From: Sinohyriopsis cumingii
Taxonomy: Eukaryota; Mollusca; Bivalvia; Unionida; Unionidae
Direction: 5' to 3'
Assembly: GCA_028554795.2 (NCBI GenBank)
Contig: CM068835.1
Location: 28,088,311 to 28,152,310, forward strand
Length of the DNA stretch: 64,000 nucleotides
Shown here: positions 39,270-50,639 of the stretch, piece after piece
Layout of the letters: the number at the start of each line of letters is the position of its first letter
How positions within the stretch are numbered: the stretch's first letter is position 1
Made by a program: the position numbers and the translations under genes
Notes under the pieces: model-generated
Seen by the model: the letters and a program-made list of their open reading frames with translations, nothing else
Databases searched by the model: none
What the model was told of the DNA's origin: nothing

Positions 39270-39399
39270 ATGCTGCTGTCCACAGAGGGAGCAAAATTAT
39301 GTGATAGAGGATAATTGTTGTGAATGTAATAGCGTGGCTTTGAAGAAAGTCAGTGGTTTGAGTGATGCTGAGCTGGTATATATTACATACCATGTAGAT
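39255..39399 (+). CDS. DAGLA: DAGLA exon: cysteine-rich insert and NCC motif
   Basis: 145 bp, phase 2 in and 0 out; donor 'GAT|gtaagt'. With the two carried bases it encodes 49 residues starting SCCCCRCCCPQREQNY, then IEDNCCECNSVALKK and SDAELVYITYHVD. Vertebrate DAGLA has a matching Cys cluster (CSCCLC) and the EEDNCCGCNAIAIRR segment. DAGL beta lacks this NCCxCN pattern, so the gene is alpha-like. The Cys run (seven of eight residues) is longer than in vertebrates. It sits close to the membrane-facing side of the hydrolase and could be palmitoylated (inference). The acceptor region has two possible AGs (see 39253-39269). Confidence 0.93.
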
Positions 39400-40599
39400 G
39401 TAAGTACAAATATTTAACAAAGAAATCAACTACAGCATATATTTAAGAGTGTAGTACCCATTAAATCTCTATTATATACCTATCAATTATTTACTCAAGA
39501 AAAAGAGTAAGTATTACACTTTTAATTCATAGAAGAAGGAATATGAAACTAGTGTTTCCTGATTCTATATCACAGTTCTCTCAAAAGAGGCTGGAAGTGC
39601 TTTTTCCTCGAGCTTTCCTGGTTACAGATGAAATAGTATTAACAACTATGCTATATCCTTTTCTGGACATGTAAGATGGAAACATGTAATATTCCATGTA
39701 ATTAATCTGTCATCAAGTGAGCTACATGTTAGAGGCAGCAGATTCATTTCATCATCCTTCTCTGTGGGCAACAAAAATGAGGATGAGGGCCATTGGTCTC
39801 CCCGTAGACAGTTTAAGACACAAGAAATGTGCTTATTTGCCAAGAACACCCATTTGTATCAATCCCATCACCCTACCAAGGTGATTAGCAATGAGGACAA
39901 TGACTGCTGGTTTCATGTACCTGCCAACCATTACACTTATGGTGTTATCATTAAGCTTAATGTTTTTCACCGGATTACATTTTAGGCTGGCAAATATATG
40001 GATTACACCTTATTGGGACATTACAAAAATAAATTGAAATTAAAGCAATAAAAGGCAGGGTTTGTCTTTTTATTTTATATCTAATTCCACTCATACAAAT
40101 TTGAGAATATTCTTAAAAAGATGACTGCTGCATAAGAATAGCATAAGAGTACCAGATGTACTTATTTTCTATTTATAGCAACTGTATTTGACCCATTTCC
40201 AAGAAAACGTGTATTTCTTCACTTAGAACTTTGCCTCACAGATTCATTATATTGATAAGTTAGGTAGCGGACCAGTCTACACTCTTTAAGAAAATGGCAC
40301 CAGATGTTTTGCAAAGTGTTTTATGATGTGACTTATGGATGTTACTTATAGACTAGTTAAAGTGAATGCTGAATATAAATAATTTTTCAGTATTTTTTGT
40401 TTGTATTCTGGTTCATATACATATGGATTTTGCCCTTATGACAAGTATTTTGATGAGCTGCAGAACCAGGTTAGTAGCAAAAATAAATGTATTTTTTTCA
40501 TATGTGCAGACATATAATATATAGATTACACTTTTTATGCCAAATTATGCTTTTCTGCCACTTAAATTAGCAATAATTATGTTTGTACTTCTCAGGGGG

Positions 40600-43115
40600 T
40601 GGGGGTGGCATGTATGGTTTCTGCATTCAGTTAAAGAGTCCTGTCACCAGCATGGACACTATGCTTGCCCCCCACTTGGAGGCTTTGGAGCTTAAGGTCC
40701 ATACACTTGTCACTATTGCATGTCCATCTATATTTAGCAGCTTCCCAGTCTTGTGAAGAAGAAATCAGTCTCTCCAGTGGTGCATTATAGTGGTTGCTGG
40801 AGACTAGCTGAGACATCAAGGCATGCACTTTTTGTGTAAACGGTGCTTTCAGCAAAGCTGTTCCATTTCTGCTGGGATGTTGTTTTGGAGACATAAAAAG
40901 TTTTGCTGGACGACAACAAGATCCTACTGGTTGGAGGCAATATCTCTCTGTAACATGTCAGGATTTGAGGGACCACTAATGGTAGTCCCTTGCAGGGTCA
41001 AGAAGCTTGCTCACCCATAACCGCCCTGTAGGACTTTCTCCCAGATATTTAAAGCTGTCACAGCCACAGCTGTCTCAAAAGCAGCAATCAGTTCAGAGCT
41101 CCCTCTTGCCCATAATTTGCTACACATGGAAACCATAAGGTCAACAGAGAAATTCTTTCTGACTCCTCCTTCACCAAGGAGGGAGTCAGCCCTAGGGATT
41201 TGAGCCTTCTTCTGCAATGTCTTCCTCCCCACCCACCCCACCCCCGCATGCCCATTGGAGCTTGGCATGACCTAGTTTCATCTGTTTGGCTGGGATTCAC
41301 AGATGTTTGGGTTCTTTCTACCATAAATGATGGCTATTAGCTTTGTTTCCAGGAACATCCTCTGGGCATATCCATCTATCTTCAGAATGGGAATCTTCAC
41401 ATTCCCTTATTACTTCCACAGAGAAAATACCTCTGGTTTTGTCTCAGCTATGGTGTATTTAAGTTTCAAGCTCTTCCATTTGGACTTGCCTCTGATGCCA
41501 AAACTTTTTCCAGGGTGATTGGAGTTGTTGCAGCCTACCTGAGGTTGATGTCCTCAGAGATTCCCTTCTAAACCACTTGTCCCATTTATTGGTCCACAGT
41601 GATCCATCTTGATCTTATATCAACTCTTGAGAAGTCTGATCTCATCCCTTATTAGGACTTTGTATATGTCTGATAAATTTTTCTAACCATCCTGAGGAGT
41701 TGGGGTGTTTCTTTAGACAGAATTGACAAGATCCTGTAGATCATAATGGCTCTCCTTTGCAAGACCTCATCTGATCATCTTTACCTCTCACTCTTGGGAA
41801 CACTGAACTCCACAATTGACCTAATTTTCTTAGAAAGACTGTTTGCACCCTCTCCAGCTCGTGCTTTTAGCAGGCTAGAGAGTGTGCAAGAATCCTTTTT
41901 CTGCTTGGATCCTCCTGTTTATGCCTTTCAGAATGATTCTACCGGTGCTCCATCAAATCATGATCTCCAGTGCTCCATTCATAATTGGTAGTCCTGTTGC
42001 AGGCACAATAATCATGGTCCCAGACCAGTTTTTAAACAAAGTTGTCAATTGTATCATGCAGGGTAAGAGTCAATCTACTTCCATGGTCTATGATGCAAAG
42101 TGGATAATCTTCTATGATTGGTGCAATGAATACATGGATGCTAGCTTTCCTCCTTTGAGCACAGCTGTAGATTTTCTTATCTTTCTTTTCAAGCAGAGTG
42201 AATGCTTGATGTCCACTTTTAAGAGTTATAACAAGGCAGTCAAGTTCTCTAGCAGTCCTGCCATAATGATTGTGTCAGGCCTTCATCTACATCTATTAAG
42301 AGCTTGAGAGACCAGGATCTCACTAATGTCTAGATGAAATCTCTTGTCTGTTCTTTGAGAATTATCAAAACCTTTTCTTATGAACCATGAAGTGAAGCTT
42401 CCATCAAGAACCATACCCTTCTTGGCATCTGTGAGTAAAAGGAACAAGCTTCATACCTTGTCAGTGGAAACAGGTTGTTTACAACTCTGTTTTAATTATG
42501 AGTCTATTTCCCTTATTTGCCAACCTTTGCTTCAGGCAAAGAGTCAGCTACCATTGGTGGTTCCAAATCTTTATGAGATCCCCAGCCTCAGTTGTATCTG
42601 TGCATGGATGACCATGATTAGACTCCTTTATAGTTATAGCCTTAAGGTTTTATTTGGCTCTGTCTGAATGGCATAGAGAGGGTAAAAACCATCTCTTTGT
42701 GTCTAATAAGAGTTCCTTAGATATTTCCAGGTTGATTTTTTTCACTGCCAAGAGAGCTTATCTGTCTCTCTCACTCTGAGTGGGACCTCTTTTATGACAC
42801 TTAAAGCCCATGCTACTTCTTGGGCTTATTTATATCACTCATCTTAGGCTGATGTTTTGAGGCACTTTATGGCAGTCTCACACTACCTCCTCATTTTGAA
42901 TTTGATCTTTGGTGCACCTGAGTGTAGCCTTTGTTTTCATTGGGCCTCCCTCCTATCTGGTTGATTCAGCAGATGTTAGGTATTGTATTACTGTTATTCA
43001 GTTTTAAGGGTTTTATCCAGGTGAGAACTAATTTTAATTTTGAAATATGTACATGCTACTTTTGCAAATATTCCCTCCTCCCACCCTGCTGTGATGTCCT
43101 GTACTATATATCATA
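40600..43115 (+). mobile_element. Decayed DIRS-like (tyrosine-recombinase) retrotransposon, copy 1
   Basis: The fragments lie in DIRS order on one strand. Gag-like: 'LAPHLEALELKVHTLV' (about 40655) and 'AGMLFWRHKKFC' (about 40877). Reverse transcriptase: 'FQALPFGLASDAKTFSRV' (41464-41517), then 'TLEKSDLIP' (about 41620), a typical KS.L.P.Q connection. RNase H-adjacent: 'LLGTLNSTIDLI' (about 41794). Tyrosine recombinase: 'STSMVYDAKWIIFYDWCNEY' (42074-42133), 'LASVSKRNKLHTLSVE' with the first catalytic Arg region (about 42421), and 'KAHATSWAYLYHSS' (about 42805), where the HxxR box is damaged. Many stops and frameshifts. The 2.5 kb total is about half a typical element. The end was set by homology with copy 2 ('cctcccaccctgc'). 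Confidence 0.8.
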
Positions 43116-44833
43116 GTCAAAGAGGATAATGTTCCATATATGAGCTGTGATGCATGAGCCAGACTGGGAGCATGTTCTTTTTAGTTTTAGAAGCTTCCAG
43201 TGCTAATGGAAGAATTGTAGATAGGAATCATCTAGTACAGACATCGGACTATGGGTCAAAGAAAGGAGTGCAATGCAATAATAGCAGGAATTAAAATTAT
43301 TCCCCCTGTGCCACTACATATCAGTGATTTTGAAGTAGGCAAAATGTTTTCATGCTGTGACATTTCACATAGTAATTTACGTTGTAATGTTTTTGCATCA
43401 TATCAGGTCTTTATAGTCAAGTGGTAAATAGAATCCCAAACCTGTTCTCAAGGGACGAAATAGAAGAGACTTGATGAGTTTGAAATATGGCACTTGCTGC
43501 AAGAGGTTCATTGCTAATTATATTTGGTATTTTTTTCTTCTCTTAAACCACCTTTAAGAATTTGAAAAAAATTGACAGAAGATATCTAGGCATCAAGCCG
43601 TATTGTTAGTGTTTAAATGATGCCAGTTGAACCATTGACAAGCCATTGATTGACAAGATGATTGACCAATCAGCATGGAGTATGCTTAGGCCACATGAAA
43701 TATATAACATCATATTGTTGATAAAATTCTGTCAGAGAGTCCAAAGACAAATAAAATATCGTTTGCCATGGCATAAATTCCTCTTGCCCCAAAGGGAGAT
43801 AATTTCCTAATATTTTGTCACAATTTTGAAATTGTAGAATTTCTATAGTTTGAATAAAAATAAATATTAAAGTGCTTTCACTGACTCATTTTCTTTTCTT
43901 GCCAAAATAGTGCGACCTTGTTGGATGAAATATTGATTTAATTTAATTTCATTAAATGTGATGTTTTCTCCAGGTACTGATATAAGCAGTTTATTGCTGT
44001 AAGGTTTCCAAACAACATTTATATTTTACTTTGATCACTCAAAATTTGATCCCATTTCATTTTTCAAGAAATGTTTTCTGCCAGGTTGTGATGACAACCA
44101 GCATCCAGTTCAGTCAGTGTTGATGCTTATTGAATCGGCAGTTAATATGCTTAAGCTTTAGAAGAGTTTCATTCTTTAAACTGTTAATGTTTATAATTCA
44201 TAAGAGCGAAATCTTTACATTCTTCTTCATAACCTCAATGGTTTGAAACAATTTCACATTTTCTGCATGCACAGGTGTGGAATTTATAATAACTGTGGTA
44301 TTTTTTCCAGTGCTTTTGGCTCCAGTTTTGCCATCAGTTTGATGTGATTTTATCATCATATATTTATAGGGAAGATTATTTGTTGGATTAGAGTAGTTTT
44401 GTTTACTGAATGCTACAAGACTCTCCAAATGTTAGTCGAAGTAGAAAACAGAAGTGAAATCTGAGAACATGTTTATTTCTTGTTTTATAATTTCAGTTAG
44501 TAAAGCGGTAGCTTCAGGTTTCATTACTACTTTATATTATACATACAGTAGAGTGGATGCATCACAGTTATAGAAAACCTCAATCTGTATATCAATAAAA
44601 CCAGTGGCTGACAGCTGTTGGAACTAAATGCTTTAAAATGCAATGTAATTATCTGTTCCTTTTAAGTGAAAAGTATTGTTTTTGATGGTTTTATTAGTCA
44701 ATTATCTCCTTGTTAGCTTCATTGTAAAAACAAATCACATGGGTACCACTTGATACATTTATCCTATGATACATTACCTTGTAAGTGTGAGCAAGGGAAA
44801 GCTTATTATTATTCATAAAAGACAAATGACCAC

Positions 44834-45082
44834 TGGGGGCCCCAAGTGGCCGAGTGGTCTTAAGCACTCACTGTTATAGATCACTGCCATCTCACCTCTG
44901 TGTTGGTTTGAGTCTTGGGTTTGGCCAATGTGAGTATGTGAGAAAGAGTGCCAGTAGCTTCTTGTGGGTCTTTGGTTCTTTCCGGGGTTTTCCTGGGTTC
45001 TTCCTCCACCATTTATACTGGCTGCCATATATAGCCTATCTTGTGCTGAAAAATGGCATTAAACCCTACTACAACAACAAGA
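44834..45082 (+). mobile_element. Full-length SINE-A copy
   Basis: Head 'ggccccaagtggccgagtgg', body and tail are present. Flanks acaaatgaccac (44822-44833) and acaaatgagcac (45083-45094) form a 12-bp target duplication with one mismatch. A frame at 44854-45090 is SINE read-through. Confidence 0.9.
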
Positions 45083-46071
45083 ACAAATGAGCACAAATTA
45101 TAGTTGACCAATGAAGTATGGAGAACAGAAATAATGTTGTTTTCCATTCATATGTCACATACTTTGCCTTGCACATATAGCTTGTAGTTGTTAGTACAAG
45201 TAAGCAAATGATCTTCATAATGGTTAGGGATTTTCAAATAGAGCCCCAGCAGGGCGCTGAATGTTTTAAGTTTAATAGAGTTTTTCAGTAACTTTAAAAT
45301 GACAGTGCCACTTTGTCTCAGAACACTCCAAGTTTTGTCAGGCAAGCAAATTATATATTTTTTTTTTACAAGCCCGATGGGCACCTTGCTTAAGAAATGA
45401 GAGGGGTTTAATCAACATTTGGAGGGGCTCCAGGTATCAGGCTGTATGATTTTTCAAGCAGTGAGCACAAAATTTACAAAACCTGATGACTTGAACAATT
45501 TCAACTATCAGTTACATAGAGCAGTGTGTTAGTCATGATATAAAAATGTAGAAAATGGGCTTCCAGATTGATTTAGGAAACCATACTTTTCAATTTTTGT
45601 TCTTTATGGATATTTGAGAACAGCATCTGTTTTAAAACATTCTTGTACCTATGGATTTATTATGGGAAATGTGATATTCAGATTACACAGGCTGCCACAC
45701 CATATTTCTGTCAGAGATAAGTTAATAAAGATCCAAATAATTGCCCTTAAATGTTTTTTATGTCGAACACAGGCAGTTTTAATTTTTAATTTAAATATAT
45801 TTTCAGTAACTCCAGACTCTGATAGCTTTTAAATCAGGATTTTAACAATGGATAAATTGAATATCCCTTATATTTCATGTCAGGCTGCAACAAATATTAT
45901 AATACACACTGGCTTTAGTAACACAGTTTTTTCTCATGTGTCTTACTGGTGGGAAAAAAAATCAGCTTTTCCCTTAAAAAATATTAAATTACTACTTTTT
46001 TAAAACCTATCTTCTCGGGATATAATCATTCTGTAGATGTTATTATCTGTAATGACTTCTCTTTCAAATCA

Positions 46072-46306
46072 GGGGCCCCAAATGGTCTAAAGCATTCTCC
46101 ATTACGGATCACTGCCATCTTACCTCTGTCTGCTTGGGTTTGAGTCTCGGATTCAGCTAATGTGGGTATGTGACAAAGCTTGCCAGTAGCTTCTTGTGGG
46201 TCGGTGGTTCTTTCTGGGGTTTTCCCGAGTTCTTCCTCCACCATTAATGCTGGCCGCCATGTATAGCCTATCTTGTGCTGAAAAATGGCATTAAACCCTA
46301 CAACAA
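46072..46306 (+). mobile_element. SINE-A copy with deleted A-box region
   Basis: The head reads ggggccccaaatggtctaaa, lacking the 'gtggccgag' part of the A box, so this copy should not be Pol III competent. Flanks ctttcaaatca (46061-46071) and ctttcaaaaca (46307-46317) form an 11-bp duplication with one mismatch. Confidence 0.88.
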
Positions 46307-46649
46307 CTTTCAAAACAGTTATAAATATTGACCGTTACAAGTACAAAAAGAATTTTATATAGCTAATATAACCATATGCAAGCAAACAAGGACATATGTA
46401 GGATTTAAATTAGTTTTCTGTTTGGTCTTGTTGCTGGCTGAATTCTAAGTGTAGGCAGTGGCAGTGAAAACTGTTATTACGGTGTGACTGTATCTTAAAA
46501 TTATATGGTAAATTAATGGTGCATTAAAAGATGTGTTTTAATAGCAATGTTTTTAAATTGATTATGACTCCATGATAACACTAGATGAGTGTCAGTTACA
46601 AACATTTTATAGTACAGCTGCATTGTTTGACTTAACACATGGACTCTTC

Positions 46650-48220
46650 AGCCTGAAGTGGTATTTTGTGTTCACGTAGGCTTTCTTGCCTTTGAGAATG
46701 ATCCCACAAGTTGTACACAAAGCCAGGCACTCTGCCACTCAGCTGACCACCCCTCTTTGACCTCAACAGTCATATAGTTAAGATATCTTCTTGATCTTCT
46801 GTTAGACTGTCCCAGGATCTTATCTCAAAGGAGGAACCTCCTGTCACAGCACATGGGGCTTTCTTCCACAAAACAGCCCACATATTCTCCACTTTCATGT
46901 AAGGCTTATCTCAAACAATCTCAGCAAAGAAAAGTTTTCAATCAGAGTTGCCAAGGGCATCATTCAGTCCAGGAGGAGATCAACAACTAAGTTGTATGAT
47001 ACCAAATGAAGAATCTTTTGCAGTTGGTGTAGTAGAACACATGTCAATTCTGGATGTCCCTCTATGAGAGCTGAGTCTGATTTTCTTTTCTTCCTTTTCA
47101 AAGTAAAACAAGGCTTGGTTTCTACTATTAAGGGCTATTGTGCAGCGCTTTCCAACACTCAAATTTTCAAAATCCAGACCGTCAGGGCAGATTGTCATTT
47201 AGCAGACCTAATCATTTATTTCAAGCTGCAAAGAACAGCATCTTGCACTCTTTTGCCTAAACATAATTGTTCTTGTTTCTTGTGGTCTCCTAATAAACTC
47301 CCTGTGAACCTTTGGGTGCAACTTTCTTCAAGAACCTTACCATCAAGATGGCTTTCTTGCTCACCTTAAGCATCTGTATAACAAGAGAGTGAGCTTCATG
47401 CTGTACCATAAAGCAGGGCAATACAATGGAAATTACAAGTTGTATCTCGTCTTTGCTAACCAGGTTTTTTCAGCAAAAACCCCCAGCTTCCATTGGTTGC
47501 TACACTCCTAACTGAGATTCCCAATCTTGGCCATTTCTGTGCATGGGATTATCAAGATAGGCTTTTATGTCCAGTTTTGGCTTTACGTTTTTATTTGGCA
47601 GTCTCAAAAGGGAGAAGGAATGGGTACCAAACATCTTTTCCTCCCCATTAACGGTAAACTGATATTTTAGCTAGCACCATTTCTAGGTGGTTAGCATTAG
47701 CTAGCAAAAGAGCTTTCAAGTACGTTACTGATAATAATCTGTCTTTCATGAAAATTAATGTCCATAAGGTTTGAGCCATTGCTGCTTCATGGACTTGTCT
47801 AACTTGTTCAGCTTTGAACCATGTAATGAATGCTGTATTTTGGCACTGTTACACTACTTTCTTCTCATTTTACCTTTGCTCATTGGCTCACCAAAATGAA
47901 GAGATTTTCTCACTGGCCCAATCATGGTCACTCAGAAAGTGACCCATGTGAACTCCATCCCACAGTGTCTTCTACTTTTTAATGAGGGTGAGTATTCCTT
48001 GTTTATTTGCTGGTTGTGGGATCATCAGCTTTCCACCAAAATGACAAATTCAGCTATGCAATAGCAACAAGTATGGTATTGCTGACATATAAATGCAGTT
48101 TTTGGTGGGGTGTAAAGCTAATTTAAATGATGTAATACTTATGTTGCTATTGCCAGATTTCTTCCTCCCACCCTGCATTGATGTCCCACCAAGTTAGTCT
48201 GTTCCCTCAAAAAGATTGAT
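46650..48220 (+). mobile_element. Decayed DIRS-like element, copy 2 (tyrosine recombinase part)
   Basis: The visible motifs are: 'FLFFLFKVKQGLVSTIKGY' (from 47082), the core-binding segment; 'SELHAV' (about 47386), the first Arg box with K to stop and R to Q; 'DRLLCPVLALRFYL' (47556-47597); H-x-x-stop (47763-47774), where the HxxR arginine is TGA; and 'WHCYTTFFSFYL' (47841-47876), the segment with the nucleophilic Tyr. It ends with the shared 'cctcccaccctgc' motif near 48165. It carries no visible RT and is 5'-deleted. Confidence 0.8.
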
Positions 48221-48439
48221 GGGTGAGTATGAATAGGCAAGAATGTTCAGGTGTCCAAGTATTGATCTAGTGTTCTGGAACCTTCTGGTTCACCTTAATA
48301 GGAGGATCTTCATCACACAGTCTGGGTATTTTCCTCCCAGTAAAGTACCAGCTATGCCATATCAACAAGTAAGAATTACATCATTAAAATTAATTATACC
48401 CTACCCCACCCCCTCCAGAAAACTACATACCATCACTCT

Positions 48440-49110
48440 TGGACAGATGGTTATATCAATATATGGTTTTCTCTTTTATGATGTCTAGTTGGTATTAAAT
48501 AAAAAAGGTGCCAATCTGGTGTTAAATATGACTGATGTAGTGGCCATTTTGAAAATCATGTCACGTCTTCTGGGCCAGTGGTCATAACCGCATGGGGTTT
48601 TCACAAAAAGACTTATTTTGGTATCTACTTTGTCTGTATGAAAATGGTGCCAATCTGACAAAGTATGACTGCATTGATGGCCATCTTGAAATTCATGCTA
48701 TATTGCTACTTTTACTGATGTCATATCACCATGGGACACTCACTGAAGGACATATTATATCTAAATGGCCCTAATTAGAATGGTTTGACATCCAATATGG
48801 TTACTAAGGCATCTGTCTTCAAAATTTTGTTATTACTATACCAGTCTGGATGATCATGTCAAGACAAGTTTTTGCTATAAAACTTCTTATGATGTCTAGT
48901 TGGTTCTAACTGAAAATATTGCTTCTCAGACATTAGTAAGACATTTAATATTTAATTCCAGCGTAATGGCCATCTTCAAAATTTTTTACATTGAATTTTC
49001 ACAAAAAGACTCGTGAAACGTTTTTGGTCCTAAATGACACAGTGACCATCAGATATTATAACATGGCTGCTATTGTAGCCATCTTGACAGTCCTTGTTAT
49101 AGCTACTTCT
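48440..49110 (+). repeat. 'ccatcttgaaa' repeat family, block 2
   Basis: Four to five units of about 130-170 bp contain 'tatgatgtctagttggt', 'ggtgccaatctg', 'atatgactg' and 'ggccatcttgaaa'. It is the same family as 22440-22770. Short frames inside (48243-48488, 48592-48774) are by-products. Confidence 0.65.
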
Positions 49111-49478
49111 TCTGAGTTTATCTTGTAGACAATTTAGAATTTTCTAGAAATAAACTTATGAACCTCATCTTGGTTCCATTTTTTTGTGTCTGAGTTGTTT
49201 TGTTTTTTATATAATCTTGTTTCTTTGAGAAATTATGCATTCTTGCATTTTACCTTTGAGGCAGAATCAGTTTTATTGGTGTGTTTAGTATTTCATTGGG
49301 TTGGAATTATGTATTCAAATTATTATTCCCTAAATACAAAGTGATCACCTATAATATTCTTCAACTGGAATTAGAGTGATTTCAGACCAGAACATTTTTG
49401 GATTACATTATTTGTGATTCATTAAAAGCCTTGACACATCTCCATGTCACAGTGAATGGTTACATTTTTTATTTACAG

Positions 49479-49562
49479 ATTGGTGAAACTCCATTTTATG
49501 TGGCCCTTGATAATAAGTACAAGAAAGTTGTTGTATCAGTTAGAGGAACTCTCTCTTTACAA
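49479..49562 (+). CDS. DAGLA: DAGLA exon: RGTLS strand of the hydrolase core
   Basis: 84 bp, phase 0/0; acceptor 'tttatttacag', donor 'CAA|gtgagt'. It encodes 28 residues: IGETPFYVALDNKYKKVV, then VSVRGTLSLQ. ETPFYVAVDHDKKKVVISIRGTLSPKD is a hallmark block of this lipase family (class 3 lipase-like alpha/beta fold). The RGT..S strand precedes the catalytic serine strand and contributes to the active-site wall. Continuity HVD|IGETPFY with the previous exon matches the alpha isoform without gap. No unusual features; introns of 10.1 and 8.1 kb flank it. Confidence 0.96.
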
Positions 49563-50639
49563 GTGAGTATGCCAATATAGATTTAAGAAATAAAATAGCT
49601 ATAAGGAAATAATTACTGATATTTGTTTTACATTTTGCATTTAAAGAAAGTATATTCTGTTAAATTTGTTTGTGATAAAGATGTTGGTACCAATATACAA
49701 GTCATTTTTATTAGCAGAATATAGTTATGAGAAAGATGTTTGTTTTGTTTTTTGTGGGATTTAATGGCATTTTTGTACACATTTCTGGGTATATCAAGCT
49801 TAGGAAATGGAAACTAAGTCAAGGATACACTGAGGCAGATATTGAATGGAGGACTTGGATTAAAAGTCTCATGCTATGAGAAAGAAATAGAAAAAGAAGT
49901 TGACTAGATCCAGAGACATGCAAGTAATTGGAGATTTGTGTAAACAATTGCACAAATGGAATTTTTCGCTGAGGTGCATTTATGTCATTGATTTTAATGA
50001 ATTTTTAGTTTCAGTTTGCACAAGTAATACCGGTACTTGTGGGGATTGTTTTTATTAGATTTTTATAGTAAACACAAAACAGAAATGTAAAGCAGTATCT
50101 GCAGTTTGTAGATTTTTTCCAGACATTGGACACTTTTAAAAAATTAAATAGAAAACTGACTTAGTACTGCCATATGGCTTTAAGAAGATAATTAAATGTA
50201 CATAATATGAAAGATTACAATCAGCATACATCATAATTGTTTTTATTTTATTTTAATAAATATGTTTATTAAATTAACAATTTGACAATATAACAATTAA
50301 TTTGACAAACCTGTTTTGAGCAACCACCTCATTATGAACAGTTGAATGCTTAATACAGGTTTATTTATTCAATAATTTCATGTATGGAACCACTAAAAAT
50401 TATTGGTTTAAGAAAGGTGATTGCATAAAAGGCAACGTTTAAGGCAGGTGTGACTGCAGAGACTTTATTTCATTAGCTGTGTAAGCTTCAATTTCCAGTA
50501 GAGATGTTTTAAAATAATATTGCTTTATGAAAGCTATTGCTAGAAAATACATCATTTGGAGTCATTACAGGCTTGAGATCTGTAAATTATGTGATGGATA
50601 TACAAATTGATTGTTTTCAAGATGTAAAGAACTGTAAAT

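Larger units (their letters stand above)
39400..49478 (+). other. 10.1 kb DAGLA intron
   Basis: Donor gtaagt (39400), acceptor 'ttatttacag' (49478). It holds two DIRS-like relics, two SINE-A copies and the 'ccatcttgaaa' repeat block. I see nothing recognisable in 39400-40599, 43116-44821, 45095-46060 or 49111-49478. The frame at 45614-45832 has ordinary composition but no family I recognise. Confidence 0.85.
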
